A stretch of DNA of 64,000 bases from CAYGLF01 sp964350945 (GTDB lineage: Bacteria; Chlamydiota; Chlamydiia; Chlamydiales; JAAZZY01), in NCBI GenBank assembly GCA_964350945.1, contig CAYGLF010000003.1, positions 186,001 to 250,000 on the forward strand, read 5' to 3'. The notes beneath the pieces were generated by a model. It was given only the letters and a program-made list of their open reading frames with translations. It was not told the origin of the DNA and made no database searches. Both the position numbers and the translations under genes were made by a program. Each line of letters starts with the position of its first letter. The stretch's first letter is position 1. Shown one piece after another: positions 52,878 through 60,773 of this stretch.

Positions 52878-53921
52878 ATGACTGTTTTTTTTGAAGGGAG
52901 TAGGCGTTTTTCCAAACCCTCATTATCCACCCTCCAACCAAGCCATTTGCCCTCGAGCACCCCACAAGCAATTAGCTTTAATAACAAAGGCTTTTTTGTA
53001 GAAAGCCCTAAGAAGCTCCCCTTAATAGCGGATGTTTTCAAGGGAAATGTCTTGGGCACACAGCAGCTGTTTTTCCCTGTAAGAAGAAATCAAGAGACAG
53101 AATTAATAGATCAAGTGGTTCGGGGAATTATTGAGAGTAATTCTAAACTTGCATCACATTTTGATGCTAAAAAAAATGATTATGTCATTAAATTTAAAGA
53201 TTTAACATTTAACCTTTATGAAACTCTTAGAAAGGTTAAGTGGGATTTAATTACTTTTGAGAATTCACTCCTTGATAAGTTAGGAAAACAATCTGAATTT
53301 GCACATGTTCCTACTTGCAATAATAGCCAAAAAGCATATTTGTATACGAAGTTACACGACGCTGAAAAAAGAGAAATAGGAGAATATAGCAGCTATAGCA
53401 GCACTTATAACAGTTTTTTAAGAGATCCTGTAGATCGTCATATGGATGTCGAAACCATTACTGCTACTCTAAGACGGGTTGCAGTACTTTGTAGTGGACT
53501 CAATAAAATACCTGAATCTAAAGCAGTGCAAAAAAGTGGGTATGTCTATCGATGCATATCAAATGTTTCAGATTCTCAAAACGGTGATCTTATTGATCAA
53601 TACAGAAACCGTCTTTCTGACCACCAGAAATACAAAGACTATGGGTTTACAGGTGTTTCATACAATAGGCCCTTACAAGGCTTTTTAAGTAGTGGCCCGA
53701 ATCGTGATTGTGTGAAAATTTTCCTAAACCCAACGAAGCTAGCAAAAGATATTTCTGGTCTTTCATACTACCCAGGAGAAAATGAGTGCCTCTTTTTGCC
53801 CAACACAAAAAGTGAATTCCTAAGAGAGGTTTTTTACCAAAAAGATTCTTCTTCTGGAGATAATTCAAAACGTTATCTGTTTCTAACCAAGTTGATTTCT
53901 AAAAGACAACAAGTCCTCTAG
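52878..53921 (+). CDS. Putative ADP-ribosyltransferase toxin-like effector
   Basis: I do not recognise an exact family, but the last 130 residues have the R-S-E arrangement of arginine-type ADP-ribosyltransferases: GYVYRCIS with Arg225, a short strand GFTGVSYNRP in the STS position (Ser261), and DISGLSYYPGENECLFLPNT with the biglutamate pair Glu301 and Glu303. In known toxins this last segment ends in E-x-E before L-F-x-P-x-x-T-x-F. The first 80 residues are Ser/Pro-rich without a Sec signal. It lies between two SulP paralogues. The enzyme call is a fold-level inference. Confidence 0.5.
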   Translation: MTVFFEGSRRFSKPSLSTLQPSHLPSSTPQAISFNNKGFFVESPKKLPLIADVFKGNVLGTQQLFFPVRRNQETELIDQVVRGIIESNSKLASHFDAKKNDYVIKFKDLTFNLYETLRKVKWDLITFENSLLDKLGKQSEFAHVPTCNNSQKAYLYTKLHDAEKREIGEYSSYSSTYNSFLRDPVDRHMDVETITATLRRVAVLCSGLNKIPESKAVQKSGYVYRCISNVSDSQNGDLIDQYRNRLSDHQKYKDYGFTGVSYNRPLQGFLSSGPNRDCVKIFLNPTKLAKDISGLSYYPGENECLFLPNTKSEFLREVFYQKDSSSGDNSKRYLFLTKLISKRQQVL

Positions 53922-53961
53922 AAAATTCTTTCTAATTGTTTGTCTTTTTTTGCTCTTTGAT

Positions 53962-53990
53962 TGTATTTAAAGTTGCGATCTGTGGTAAAG
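53962..53990 (+). repeat. 29-bp element matching the block upstream of the helicase gene
   Basis: See the block at 49851-49879. This copy is 110 bases before the second SulP start. No helicase sequence lies between the element and SulP here, which would fit a duplication followed by deletion of the helicase part. Confidence 0.4.
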
Positions 53991-54099
53991 ACAGGTTGTG
54001 TGCCTTATTGAAAAAATGCTTCTATCTTAAAAATTTCATGCATAGATTAAGCTGCATTAAGGTACTTTGTGGCATTAAGTAATATAGTCAGAGCTTTTC

Positions 54100-55281
54100 A
54101 TGTTATCTCAACTAATTGTCAGTTTTAAAAAAAACTGGTTTTCAAATCCCTACAAAGATCTTCTTGCAGGAGCTCTTATTGCTCTTGCTTTGATCCCCGA
54201 ATCGATTGCTTTTGCTTTGATTGCGGGGGTGGATCCGAAAGTGGCTCTTTATACATCATTTTCAATGACTGTGGTGATTTCGTTTTTTGGTGGGCGGCGT
54301 GCTATGATTTCAGCGGCGACAGCCGCTATGGCGCTGGTTCTTGTATCGTTGGTTAAGAACCATGGGCAAAACTATCTATTTGCAGCGACTATCTTAGCGG
54401 GATTTCTACAGATCATTGCAGGTTTTTGTAAGTTCACTCGCTTAATGCGCTTTATTTCCAGCTCCGTAATTTCAGGATTTCTAAATGCTCTAGCCATCTT
54501 AATATTCCTCGCTCAAATTCCACAGTTTACTCATGCTCTAGGGATTCAAATGTATTGGATGGTAGCGTTAGGGCTTGGCTTTATTTATCTCCTTCCGTTA
54601 TTAAATAAAGCAATCCCTTCGCCTCTCATTGCTATTATCGTACTGACTATTTTAAGCCTGGTCTTTAAATTAGACTTAAGGGTGGCTGGAGACCTTGGAG
54701 AATTTCCTAAAACAATTCCCTTTTTTAAATGGATCTCCATTCCTATCAACTTAAAATCATTGTGGATTATTTTACCTTACTCTTTAACTCTAACAGTTGT
54801 TGGGCTCCTCGAATCTCTTATGGTAGCACAAATTGTAGACGAAGCAACAGAGACAACAAGCTCCAAAGATCAAGAGTGTAAAGGTCAGGGAATAGCCAAT
54901 GTGGTCACCGGCTTTTTAGGGGGTATGGCAGGATGTGGTATGGTTGGTCTGACAATGATCAACATCAAGTCAGGAGCACGCTCTCGACTATCTACTTTGT
55001 TTGCAGGTGTTTTTCTACTGTTTATTATTTTGGTGCTACGAAAGTGGGTTCAAGAAATTCCAGTGGCAGCGCTCGTAGCTGTCATGATTATGGTTTCTAT
55101 AAGTACTTTTCATTGGTCCAGTGTTAAAAAGATCTTTGTAAATTCTAAACGAGCTACATTGGTGATTATCGCAACTGTCGTTGTGATAGTAAGCACACGT
55201 AATTTAGCGATTGGTGTGCTCGCCGGTGTCTTACTAGAGCTTGCCATCCACTGTAAGAAAGGTCCTCCACATGTAAGCTAG
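54100..55281 (+). CDS. SulP family anion permease without STAS domain, copy 2
   Basis: The 393-residue protein is a close paralogue of the 51576-52763 product, with the same start (MLSQL), the same membrane layout and a nearly identical CGMVGLTMINIKSGARSRLS segment. It also lacks a STAS domain. Differences are concentrated in TM5-7 and the extracellular loops, so substrate preference may have drifted. The start has no strong ribosome binding site. The intervening ADP-ribosyltransferase-like gene splits the two copies. Confidence 0.85.
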   Translation: MLSQLIVSFKKNWFSNPYKDLLAGALIALALIPESIAFALIAGVDPKVALYTSFSMTVVISFFGGRRAMISAATAAMALVLVSLVKNHGQNYLFAATILAGFLQIIAGFCKFTRLMRFISSSVISGFLNALAILIFLAQIPQFTHALGIQMYWMVALGLGFIYLLPLLNKAIPSPLIAIIVLTILSLVFKLDLRVAGDLGEFPKTIPFFKWISIPINLKSLWIILPYSLTLTVVGLLESLMVAQIVDEATETTSSKDQECKGQGIANVVTGFLGGMAGCGMVGLTMINIKSGARSRLSTLFAGVFLLFIILVLRKWVQEIPVAALVAVMIMVSISTFHWSSVKKIFVNSKRATLVIIATVVVIVSTRNLAIGVLAGVLLELAIHCKKGPPHVS

Positions 55282-55313
55282 AATCGGGAATGCCGTTTTG
55301 ATAATATATCAAA

Positions 55314-55550
55314 TCATTCAGCTAACAATCGGTTATATTGATCCAGCTTTGGATCTAAGAGAGGGGTGGTGTCGATAACATCGAACACTGTTTTAAAGAT
55401 TACAGCACGGGAAAAGGATTGTAGATGAAAGCGGGTGAACTCATTTAGGTACTCGATTAGTTCTTGAGAAGGCTTGGGCCTTTTAGGCTTCGCCCCTCTG
55501 CTCTTTATGCTTTTTAGATACCTGAGAAAAAGCCTCTGAGGTGTATGCAA
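55314..55550 (-). CDS. Short ORF overlapping the channel-like gene; gene or frameshifted C-terminus
   Basis: The 78-residue frame starts inside the 3' end of the upstream channel-like gene and overlaps it by 68 bases. The part beyond the overlap (QELIEYLNEFTRFHLQSFSR and a hydrophobic strand V-I-F-K-T-V-F-D-V-I-D) reads like real protein with good amphipathic character. It could be a small coupled gene, or the true C-terminal tail of the channel protein separated by one frameshift. I cannot decide from sequence alone. Confidence 0.35.
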   Translation of the reverse strand: MHTPQRLFLRYLKSIKSRGAKPKRPKPSQELIEYLNEFTRFHLQSFSRAVIFKTVFDVIDTTPLLDPKLDQYNRLLAE

Positions 55551-56370
55551 TAGTTGCTGCTAGCATCACAGTCATCCAGACAATGGCAGAAAATACATTG
55601 GCAGTATTAATTGCTTGGGCAAGTGATGTTATAGAGTTTACCTGGGAGTTTCCTCCAGTCGTCATAGTATCTAAGGAATAAATGATAAAATCTAGAAATT
55701 CTACTTGATTTTCTGGAATCGAAAATGATTCCGGGTGGTACATGTAAATCAAATTATAAACTCCCGCATAGACAAGGGCAATCAAAATGTAGCCAGTAAA
55801 AAAAATGAGAAAGGGTTTTCTTAAGATGGCTATATAATCTACAAGGTCATTAAACATGCGACTGCCAACGCTATGGAAAAAAACAAAAATATAGGTGCTT
55901 ATAGAAGCTGTAACAATGCCGATGAGTTTTCCCATAACAATAGCATGTAATAGAGAGTCCCAAGAGGAGATAAAGGTCACTAAAAGAATAAAGGCAGTAA
56001 TGGCTGCTAAGTTACATATAGTGCATATGATTTTTTTTGATGGTGATTCAGGAGATTTCATTATCCAAAAGCTAATCAAGGAGAATACAATAAAAAAGGT
56101 GCCCACAAAATAGAGGTTGCTTTGCAGATGGAGTATATGATCTATTCTAAACAGCAACCAAAAAATCAAGGAGAAAAAGATACCAAAAAGTAGTGATGTC
56201 AAAAATGCAGGCAGAATATTTTTTTTATGAAAATAGGTATAAATATAAACTACAGCTGATACCAGGGCTATAAAAATAGCTACTTTCCAGCATCTACTAG
56301 ACAAGGCAATGGGTGCAATGAGTGCAATACATATACAAAAAACTATAGATGCAAGAATGGCTTTTTTCAT
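55483..56370 (-). CDS. Multi-pass membrane protein with ion-channel-like pore region
   Basis: The 295-residue protein has seven or eight hydrophobic segments. Near residues 235-275 the pattern F-I-I-Y-S-L-D-T-M-T-T-G-G-N-S followed by a helix with N-V-F-S-A-I-V-W resembles the pore helix and filter of two-helix potassium channels, but with TGGNS in place of TVGYGD. So either the filter has changed, or this is a relative with different selectivity. The first five helices form an unrecognised domain. A short ORF overlaps its 3' end. Function is uncertain. Confidence 0.5.
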   Translation of the reverse strand: MKKAILASIVFCICIALIAPIALSSRCWKVAIFIALVSAVVYIYTYFHKKNILPAFLTSLLFGIFFSLIFWLLFRIDHILHLQSNLYFVGTFFIVFSLISFWIMKSPESPSKKIICTICNLAAITAFILLVTFISSWDSLLHAIVMGKLIGIVTASISTYIFVFFHSVGSRMFNDLVDYIAILRKPFLIFFTGYILIALVYAGVYNLIYMYHPESFSIPENQVEFLDFIIYSLDTMTTGGNSQVNSITSLAQAINTANVFSAIVWMTVMLAATIAYTSEAFSQVSKKHKEQRGEA

Positions 56371-56681
56371 TGAATTTCCTAAAGATGGTAAAATATCACT
56401 TTAGCAAAAGAGAAAAATAAGTCAACTTTTAAGATGCTCTCGAAACAGAGGAAAATATGAAGGAGCTTTATTATTAAAGCAATCGATGGCTAAAATTTGT
56501 ATTTAGATAGATTGTTTGATGCGCTCTCATTTCGAGAATACGCGTTCCTTGAACTTTTACAAGAGAAAGTTAAATTTGCAAAACCTTTAATATTAATATG
56601 ATAAGATTTTAAATCTTGACATTTTAATTGAGATTCGCTATAGTTTTAATAGGCATTGGTGAATAACATGAGGTTTAAGGT
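56371..56681. other. 311-bp intergenic region with strong promoter
   Basis: Between two divergent genes this AT-rich region holds no convincing gene. It contains a near-consensus promoter for the rightward gene at 56616-56644. Several short direct and inverted AT-rich repeats are present but none is distinctive. A GAGG ribosome binding site lies just before the rightward ATG. Confidence 0.5.
56616..56644 (+). promoter_or_regulatory. Strong sigma70-type promoter for the 56682 gene
   Basis: TTGACA at 56616-56621 (full match) and TATAGT at 56639-56644 (five of six) are spaced by exactly 17 bases. This is the best promoter match in the window. Transcription would start about 30 bases before the ATG at 56682, leaving room for the GAGG ribosome binding site at 56670-56673. 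Confidence 0.65.
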
Positions 56682-58049
56682 ATGACCAGTTCATTTCTAA
56701 GTGGTGCGACTTTAGCAAGTGTATCCGGCACATTAGCAGCCGCAGCAGTCTACGCGTACACCCAGAGTCCAGAGGCGGCAACCACAGCTGGGGGATTGGC
56801 AAGTCTTGGGGTTGCCTATTACCTTTCTCCCACAGCTAAAAAAGCAAATGACATAGCTGTTCTAGTTGTCTGTCAAAAAGACTGGGATGGGTTGGGAGAT
56901 TGCCATCATGCTCTCAATGTAAGTCAATTTTTAGCAACCAACTTTCCCGACTATCAGGTGACTTTATTATCTAATAGCGACCAAGAGCAGAACGCATTTA
57001 GAAAAATGGGAATGGAGGTGTCCTTAGCTTCCGACTACAAGAGCACAAAACCATCAACTTTAGTTATTCAGCTTCCTGTTCTTCAGAAAAAATTACCAGA
57101 TTCCATTGTGGAGAAAAGTGCCACTCTCTTTATAGGAGAATACTCGTTTACTGGCATGAAAAGTGAGCAAGCTAGAGCGGGGAATTTTAAGTCTAGTGGA
57201 TGCGGAAAGGGGGAATTAGGTGTTTTTGTTGAAGAGCCTGTTGCTTTTGACAAGGGGCAACAAAGAAGTTCAAATCAAAGTTTTGAAAGACTGGCTGAGC
57301 TTGTAAAAATTCATCTTCCACCCACTGATATTTCTAAGGACCTGATTTATTTTGGTTATACAGGGTGCTGGTATGGAGTGCAGAGATTTCTTGCTGTTGT
57401 AAGTCGCATCAATTATGTTGAAGGAAATCGAGAAGATATTACGGTTTTTATTCCTGGCAGTAGGCTTCTTGGTCAAGAAGCTAGTGGTCGGCTAATGGGG
57501 ACCCTTGCCAAGTCTGCCTTTTTAAGTTTTCTAAGAGAGTGTGGTGTGGATACTTTAGTCGTATACTTAAACAAGAGAGAAATCATAATTCAAACTGGAA
57601 AAGAAACTTCTAAAGAAGGAAGTCACGCTAGAAAAGCATTAAGGCTTGTCCTTCCAGGTTTAATATCACAAGAAGATGTTTCGAGTTTTCATCTACACAC
57701 TCAACCGATAACCATGGTAACTGGCGATGGTAGTTTTACCAAAGCCCTTACTCTCGGAATTCCCACGCTTTTAGAGTGCCCAAGCCATAAGAGAAAGTCG
57801 CATGCAAATATATCAAAAATAGGTCCCGAAAGATCTAAAGAACTTTTGCGAGTGGGGCATTTTCTGAAAGGAGATTCTCATGACTATAGAGAGTACAGTC
57901 AAAGGGTTGCAGAGCTTGTAAAAGGGAGGGTTCCAGCTCTTCATGAAGATTTTAAAGCCATGGCGAGAGAACTTAAACAGCACCATAATTATGAAACAAA
58001 GCTTACAGCTTTAGTAGAGCGCTGGGTTAAAACAGACGATTTAAGTTAA
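56682..58049 (+). CDS. GT-B-like protein with Inc-like hydrophobic N-terminus
   Basis: The first 50 residues are two hydrophobic stretches separated by a short polar turn, a bilobed pattern like chlamydial inclusion membrane proteins. The remaining 400 residues resemble a two-domain glycosyltransferase of GT-B type: VVCQKDWDGLGDCHHALNVS early, and MVTGDGSFTKALTLGIPTLL with E-C-P-S-H-K-R-K late, like the nucleotide-sugar site in such enzymes. I do not recognise a named family. It has the strongest promoter in the window. Glycosyltransferase activity on a host or cell-surface target is a guess. Confidence 0.5.
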   Translation: MTSSFLSGATLASVSGTLAAAAVYAYTQSPEAATTAGGLASLGVAYYLSPTAKKANDIAVLVVCQKDWDGLGDCHHALNVSQFLATNFPDYQVTLLSNSDQEQNAFRKMGMEVSLASDYKSTKPSTLVIQLPVLQKKLPDSIVEKSATLFIGEYSFTGMKSEQARAGNFKSSGCGKGELGVFVEEPVAFDKGQQRSSNQSFERLAELVKIHLPPTDISKDLIYFGYTGCWYGVQRFLAVVSRINYVEGNREDITVFIPGSRLLGQEASGRLMGTLAKSAFLSFLRECGVDTLVVYLNKREIIIQTGKETSKEGSHARKALRLVLPGLISQEDVSSFHLHTQPITMVTGDGSFTKALTLGIPTLLECPSHKRKSHANISKIGPERSKELLRVGHFLKGDSHDYREYSQRVAELVKGRVPALHEDFKAMARELKQHHNYETKLTALVERWVKTDDLS

Positions 58050-58073
58050 TCTTCAGCTGCTTACTAATAGTTT

Positions 58074-58817
58074 CTATGCTTTAAAATCTGAAGCTTTCAA
58101 TGCAATTTCTACAAAATTTCTATGGGAAGCATAGAGGTTGTCTAAAAGGGTATTGTTCACTTCTTTCCAATCGGCTTCAAGAGCATCATCACCCGCATTT
58201 AGCTTATATGCAAGTGTCTCTTGATAGGGGAGCTGTTTGCTAACAACAGTTGTTTCCATCCACGCATTGTCAGTATTGCGTGGATCATCTACATAGCCTT
58301 GGTAGATTACCTCATCCTCAGTAAACTTTATCTGAGCGCCCGTCTCTTCTTGGAGTTCTCTGGTTGCGGCCTCTAAAGCTTTTTCACCTTTGTCAACCAT
58401 CCCGCCAGGTAGAGCCCACTGCAGGTGATCTTTTCTTTTAATCACTAACAGCTCAACTTTTAGGCTTGTTTCATTCATTCGCATTAAAAGAGCGTCTTGA
58501 GCTAGATTTCCGCCCCATTTACCTAGAAGGCCTCGTCCACTAATGCCTGTTCGTCCCATTGGGTTGATAGGTCTAAAGGATGAGTTGATTTGAATAGAGC
58601 CGATTAAGCTTTGTATTTGACCTACAACTTTTTGAGGGTCACTTGGATGAGCCCAACCTGCATTACCGTGCTGGTCGTATTGCTTGAGGACAATCTTTGA
58701 GGTGTATTCAACAGGAGTGTACTCAGGGTAGCTGATGGACCATTCAATACAATTTTGTGGAACATGGCCCCTTTGTGGGTACTCCTGGGGTTTTTCTGAA
58801 ATAGCTTTAGTGTGCAT
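58074..58817 (-). CDS. NUDT9-like ADP-ribose pyrophosphatase
   Basis: The 247-residue protein matches animal NUDT9 and the TRPM2 NUDT9-H domain from memory: IEWSISYPEYTPVEYTS near the start, NPMGRTGISGRGLLGKWGGN at 85-104, a full Nudix box (Gly139, Glu145, Arg153, Glu154, Glu157, Glu158) and the NUDT9-specific GYVDDPRNTDNAWMETTVV, then AGDD and L-Y-A-S-H. These enzymes split ADP-ribose to AMP and ribose-5-phosphate. Its Nudix box keeps the R-E-x-x-E-E needed for activity. An AAAGGA lies about nine bases before the ATG. Gene transfer from a eukaryote is possible. Confidence 0.8.
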   Translation of the reverse strand: MHTKAISEKPQEYPQRGHVPQNCIEWSISYPEYTPVEYTSKIVLKQYDQHGNAGWAHPSDPQKVVGQIQSLIGSIQINSSFRPINPMGRTGISGRGLLGKWGGNLAQDALLMRMNETSLKVELLVIKRKDHLQWALPGGMVDKGEKALEAATRELQEETGAQIKFTEDEVIYQGYVDDPRNTDNAWMETTVVSKQLPYQETLAYKLNAGDDALEADWKEVNNTLLDNLYASHRNFVEIALKASDFKA

Positions 58818-58942
58818 GGTAGTTTATCCTTTCAAAAATAGCGTTATAACACAAGGTTTTGAATTATTATATATAAGTTGTTCTAATCGTAGCTTGATCT
58901 ATTCCACTGTTTGGAAAAGCAATCTTTACTGGAATGAAAGTA

Positions 58943-58973
58943 AATAGAGGCTCTGGGTGTTAGAGCCTCTATT
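58943..58973 (-). terminator. Intrinsic terminator after the 58982-59206 gene
   Basis: A perfect 12-bp inverted repeat, AATAGAGGCTCT and AGAGCCTCTATT around a seven-base loop, lies directly after the stop of the small gene on the minus strand. Downstream on that strand is a short T-rich tract. It also marks the end of transcription between this gene and the NUDT9-like gene. Confidence 0.65.
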
Positions 58974-58981
58974 GGTATAAT

Positions 58982-59206
58982 CTACTTATCTAAATTAGAT
59001 AAAATCCAATTTCTTAAGGTGCTACTTCCTTGTCCAAAACCTGCAGGAAGTTCTACCCAATCAGAAGTTTGAATTGCAGGAGGGTTTCCCCACTGTTTTG
59101 GAAAAGGCTTTAAAAGACCAAAAGCTAACTTTTGAACTGTGGGTTCAATTGACTGAGTTAGCTGAGTTTGAATATTATTGTTTAGGTTGATACTTGGTAG
59201 GTTCAC
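58982..59206 (-). CDS. Small hypothetical protein
   Basis: The 74-residue protein is polar at the N-terminus (LPSINLNNNIQTQLTQSIEP) and has Trp-rich C-terminal half (W-G-N-P-P, then S-D-W-V-E-L-P). It has no signal peptide or membrane segment. A perfect terminator directly follows it, and a TCCTGTG-like purine-rich segment precedes the ATG, so it is probably expressed. No family is recognised. Confidence 0.45.
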   Translation of the reverse strand: MNLPSINLNNNIQTQLTQSIEPTVQKLAFGLLKPFPKQWGNPPAIQTSDWVELPAGFGQGSSTLRNWILSNLDK

Positions 59207-59618
59207 AGGAAATCTCCATTTGTTTTAATGTTTAAAGAACCATTATTTTACGCTTATATTGTTAAGAAATCATAAAGGTTGAGCGGTGTAATAGAGCTAT
59301 TGGGGTCAAAAACTCATGAAATTGCCTAAAAACGGTTTTTAGCAGATATTAGATCAGGCCTCTTTATCATGTATGATAGCGTGAAAATCTCAAAAACGGC
59401 TAATAAAGCCTTTTAAGGGGTGGAATCGAGACAGCCAAACCCCTTCCCTTTATAAGCCTGAAAAACGGCTTTAAATGGCTTTTAAAGCATGCCAGGAAGC
59501 TATTAAAAATAGCGAGAAAAGTAGGGGTTTATTTTAGGGAAGTTTCTAGGAGTTTAAAGCTCGATATAGTGTGTAATCGCCTTAGGGCCTAAAGTTCGGT
59601 GAAAAGAGGCTGCCAGGC
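59207..59618. other. Non-coding region with three AAAAACGG repeats and inverted repeats
   Basis: No gene is visible in this 412-base gap. It carries the octamer AAAAACGG at 59328, 59392 and 59461, spaced by 64 and 69 bases, each followed by a short inverted repeat. Examples are CTAAAAAC/GTTTTTAG around one base and GCTTTAAA/TTTAAAGC around five. A small structured RNA, a regulatory region or degenerate repeats are all possible. Confidence 0.4.
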
Positions 59619-60773
59619 TCAGTTAAATTGAGCGTTAAATGCCTCTAAGGCTTGTTCTGCACTATACGGTAGGGGGGAAGGAAATTCCATATTATCTATA
59701 ATGCTTTCTAGGTCTTTTAATTCACGTTTCCGGAAACCTTGAAAAAACTTAAATAGTACCCCTCCCATTTTTTTTATATCTTCGCATCTAAACTTGTTGG
59801 CTAACGTAGCGGTTTCGATGCTATGATAGCTTGGGTCGAGCTCGCGTAATTTATTCGTTTTCATAGTCGCCCCAAAATCTGAAATAACACACTGTATTTT
59901 TTGACCTGGAATTTTTTTATATAAGCAGTTTGCAGCTTTTATATCACAATGTACATAGTCTAGCTCGTGAAGCGTTTTTAGGCCCTCTAAAAGTTGACGC
60001 GCGCATTCTATACGTTCTTGAAATGTTAGTGATTTGGGATTAGAAAGATCTTTATCATAACGAGGTGCTAAATAACCTTGAAGGGCAACTGGTGTCTGGC
60101 TTGTAGGGTTTAATGAAAATGCAAAATGAGGGGGTTTTTGTATTCCTACTAAGCCGGGTCGTTGTCTGTAAATATCTTTTAAAATGTCATACTCAGCTAG
60201 CAGTTGAATAGCATTTTTATCTACTTCCTGACCCTTTGACACTTTAACAACACAAGATTCACTTCTAGTAAGATCTTCAACTTCATACACAGTTCCCCAG
60301 CGGCCTTGTCCAAGTCGAGATTTAAATAAAGTCCAAGTTTTATTTCCATCGCTTTTAATTAAATGCAGAGCAGAGCCATTGGCAAGGAAATAGGTTTTCT
60401 CGATGGAATCAAGACTAGAGATCGATCCTTGAAATTCTAAATCAAACAGCGATTTTCGAAAAAGCGTATCGCTGATAGAAGGTCTTATTGAGCTCCACTC
60501 AAAAGGGTGCTTTATTCGCCCTCGTTGATTTCTCGCAAGTTGTATTCGTGCTGGTTTAATCATATCTAAATATCGGTCAACTGCTTGTGCTTGCCTTGAG
60601 ACAAGACTTGTATGAGCGTTCCTAATAAGCTTCTCAAAATTTTGACCTTTTTTTGGAGCTAGAGTGATTTCATTGTGAGAAATTCCAATCCTCTTAGAAA
60701 GACTATTAATATTTATGTAGATAGCTTGATTGTTATGAGTACACCTAACAAATTTATGGGTCAAAACCGACAA
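59619..60773 (-). CDS. Second eukaryote-like protein kinase, paralogue of 48056-49606, without clear 5' end
   Basis: The kinase domain is well formed: LGQGRWGTVYEVEDL, Lys in V-V-K-V-S, catalytic loop HCDIKAANCL, and S-D-F-G-A. The N-terminal domain shared with the 48056 kinase begins right at the start (IYININSLSKRIGI near residue 18). Homology actually continues 48 codons upstream of the TTG at 60773, up to a stop at 60918, without any ATG or GTG. Therefore either the gene has lost its 5' end by mutation, or it starts at a non-standard codon. The kinase activity could persist. No secretion signal is visible. Confidence 0.65.
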   Translation of the reverse strand: MSVLTHKFVRCTHNNQAIYININSLSKRIGISHNEITLAPKKGQNFEKLIRNAHTSLVSRQAQAVDRYLDMIKPARIQLARNQRGRIKHPFEWSSIRPSISDTLFRKSLFDLEFQGSISSLDSIEKTYFLANGSALHLIKSDGNKTWTLFKSRLGQGRWGTVYEVEDLTRSESCVVKVSKGQEVDKNAIQLLAEYDILKDIYRQRPGLVGIQKPPHFAFSLNPTSQTPVALQGYLAPRYDKDLSNPKSLTFQERIECARQLLEGLKTLHELDYVHCDIKAANCLYKKIPGQKIQCVISDFGATMKTNKLRELDPSYHSIETATLANKFRCEDIKKMGGVLFKFFQGFRKRELKDLESIIDNMEFPSPLPYSAEQALEAFNAQFN

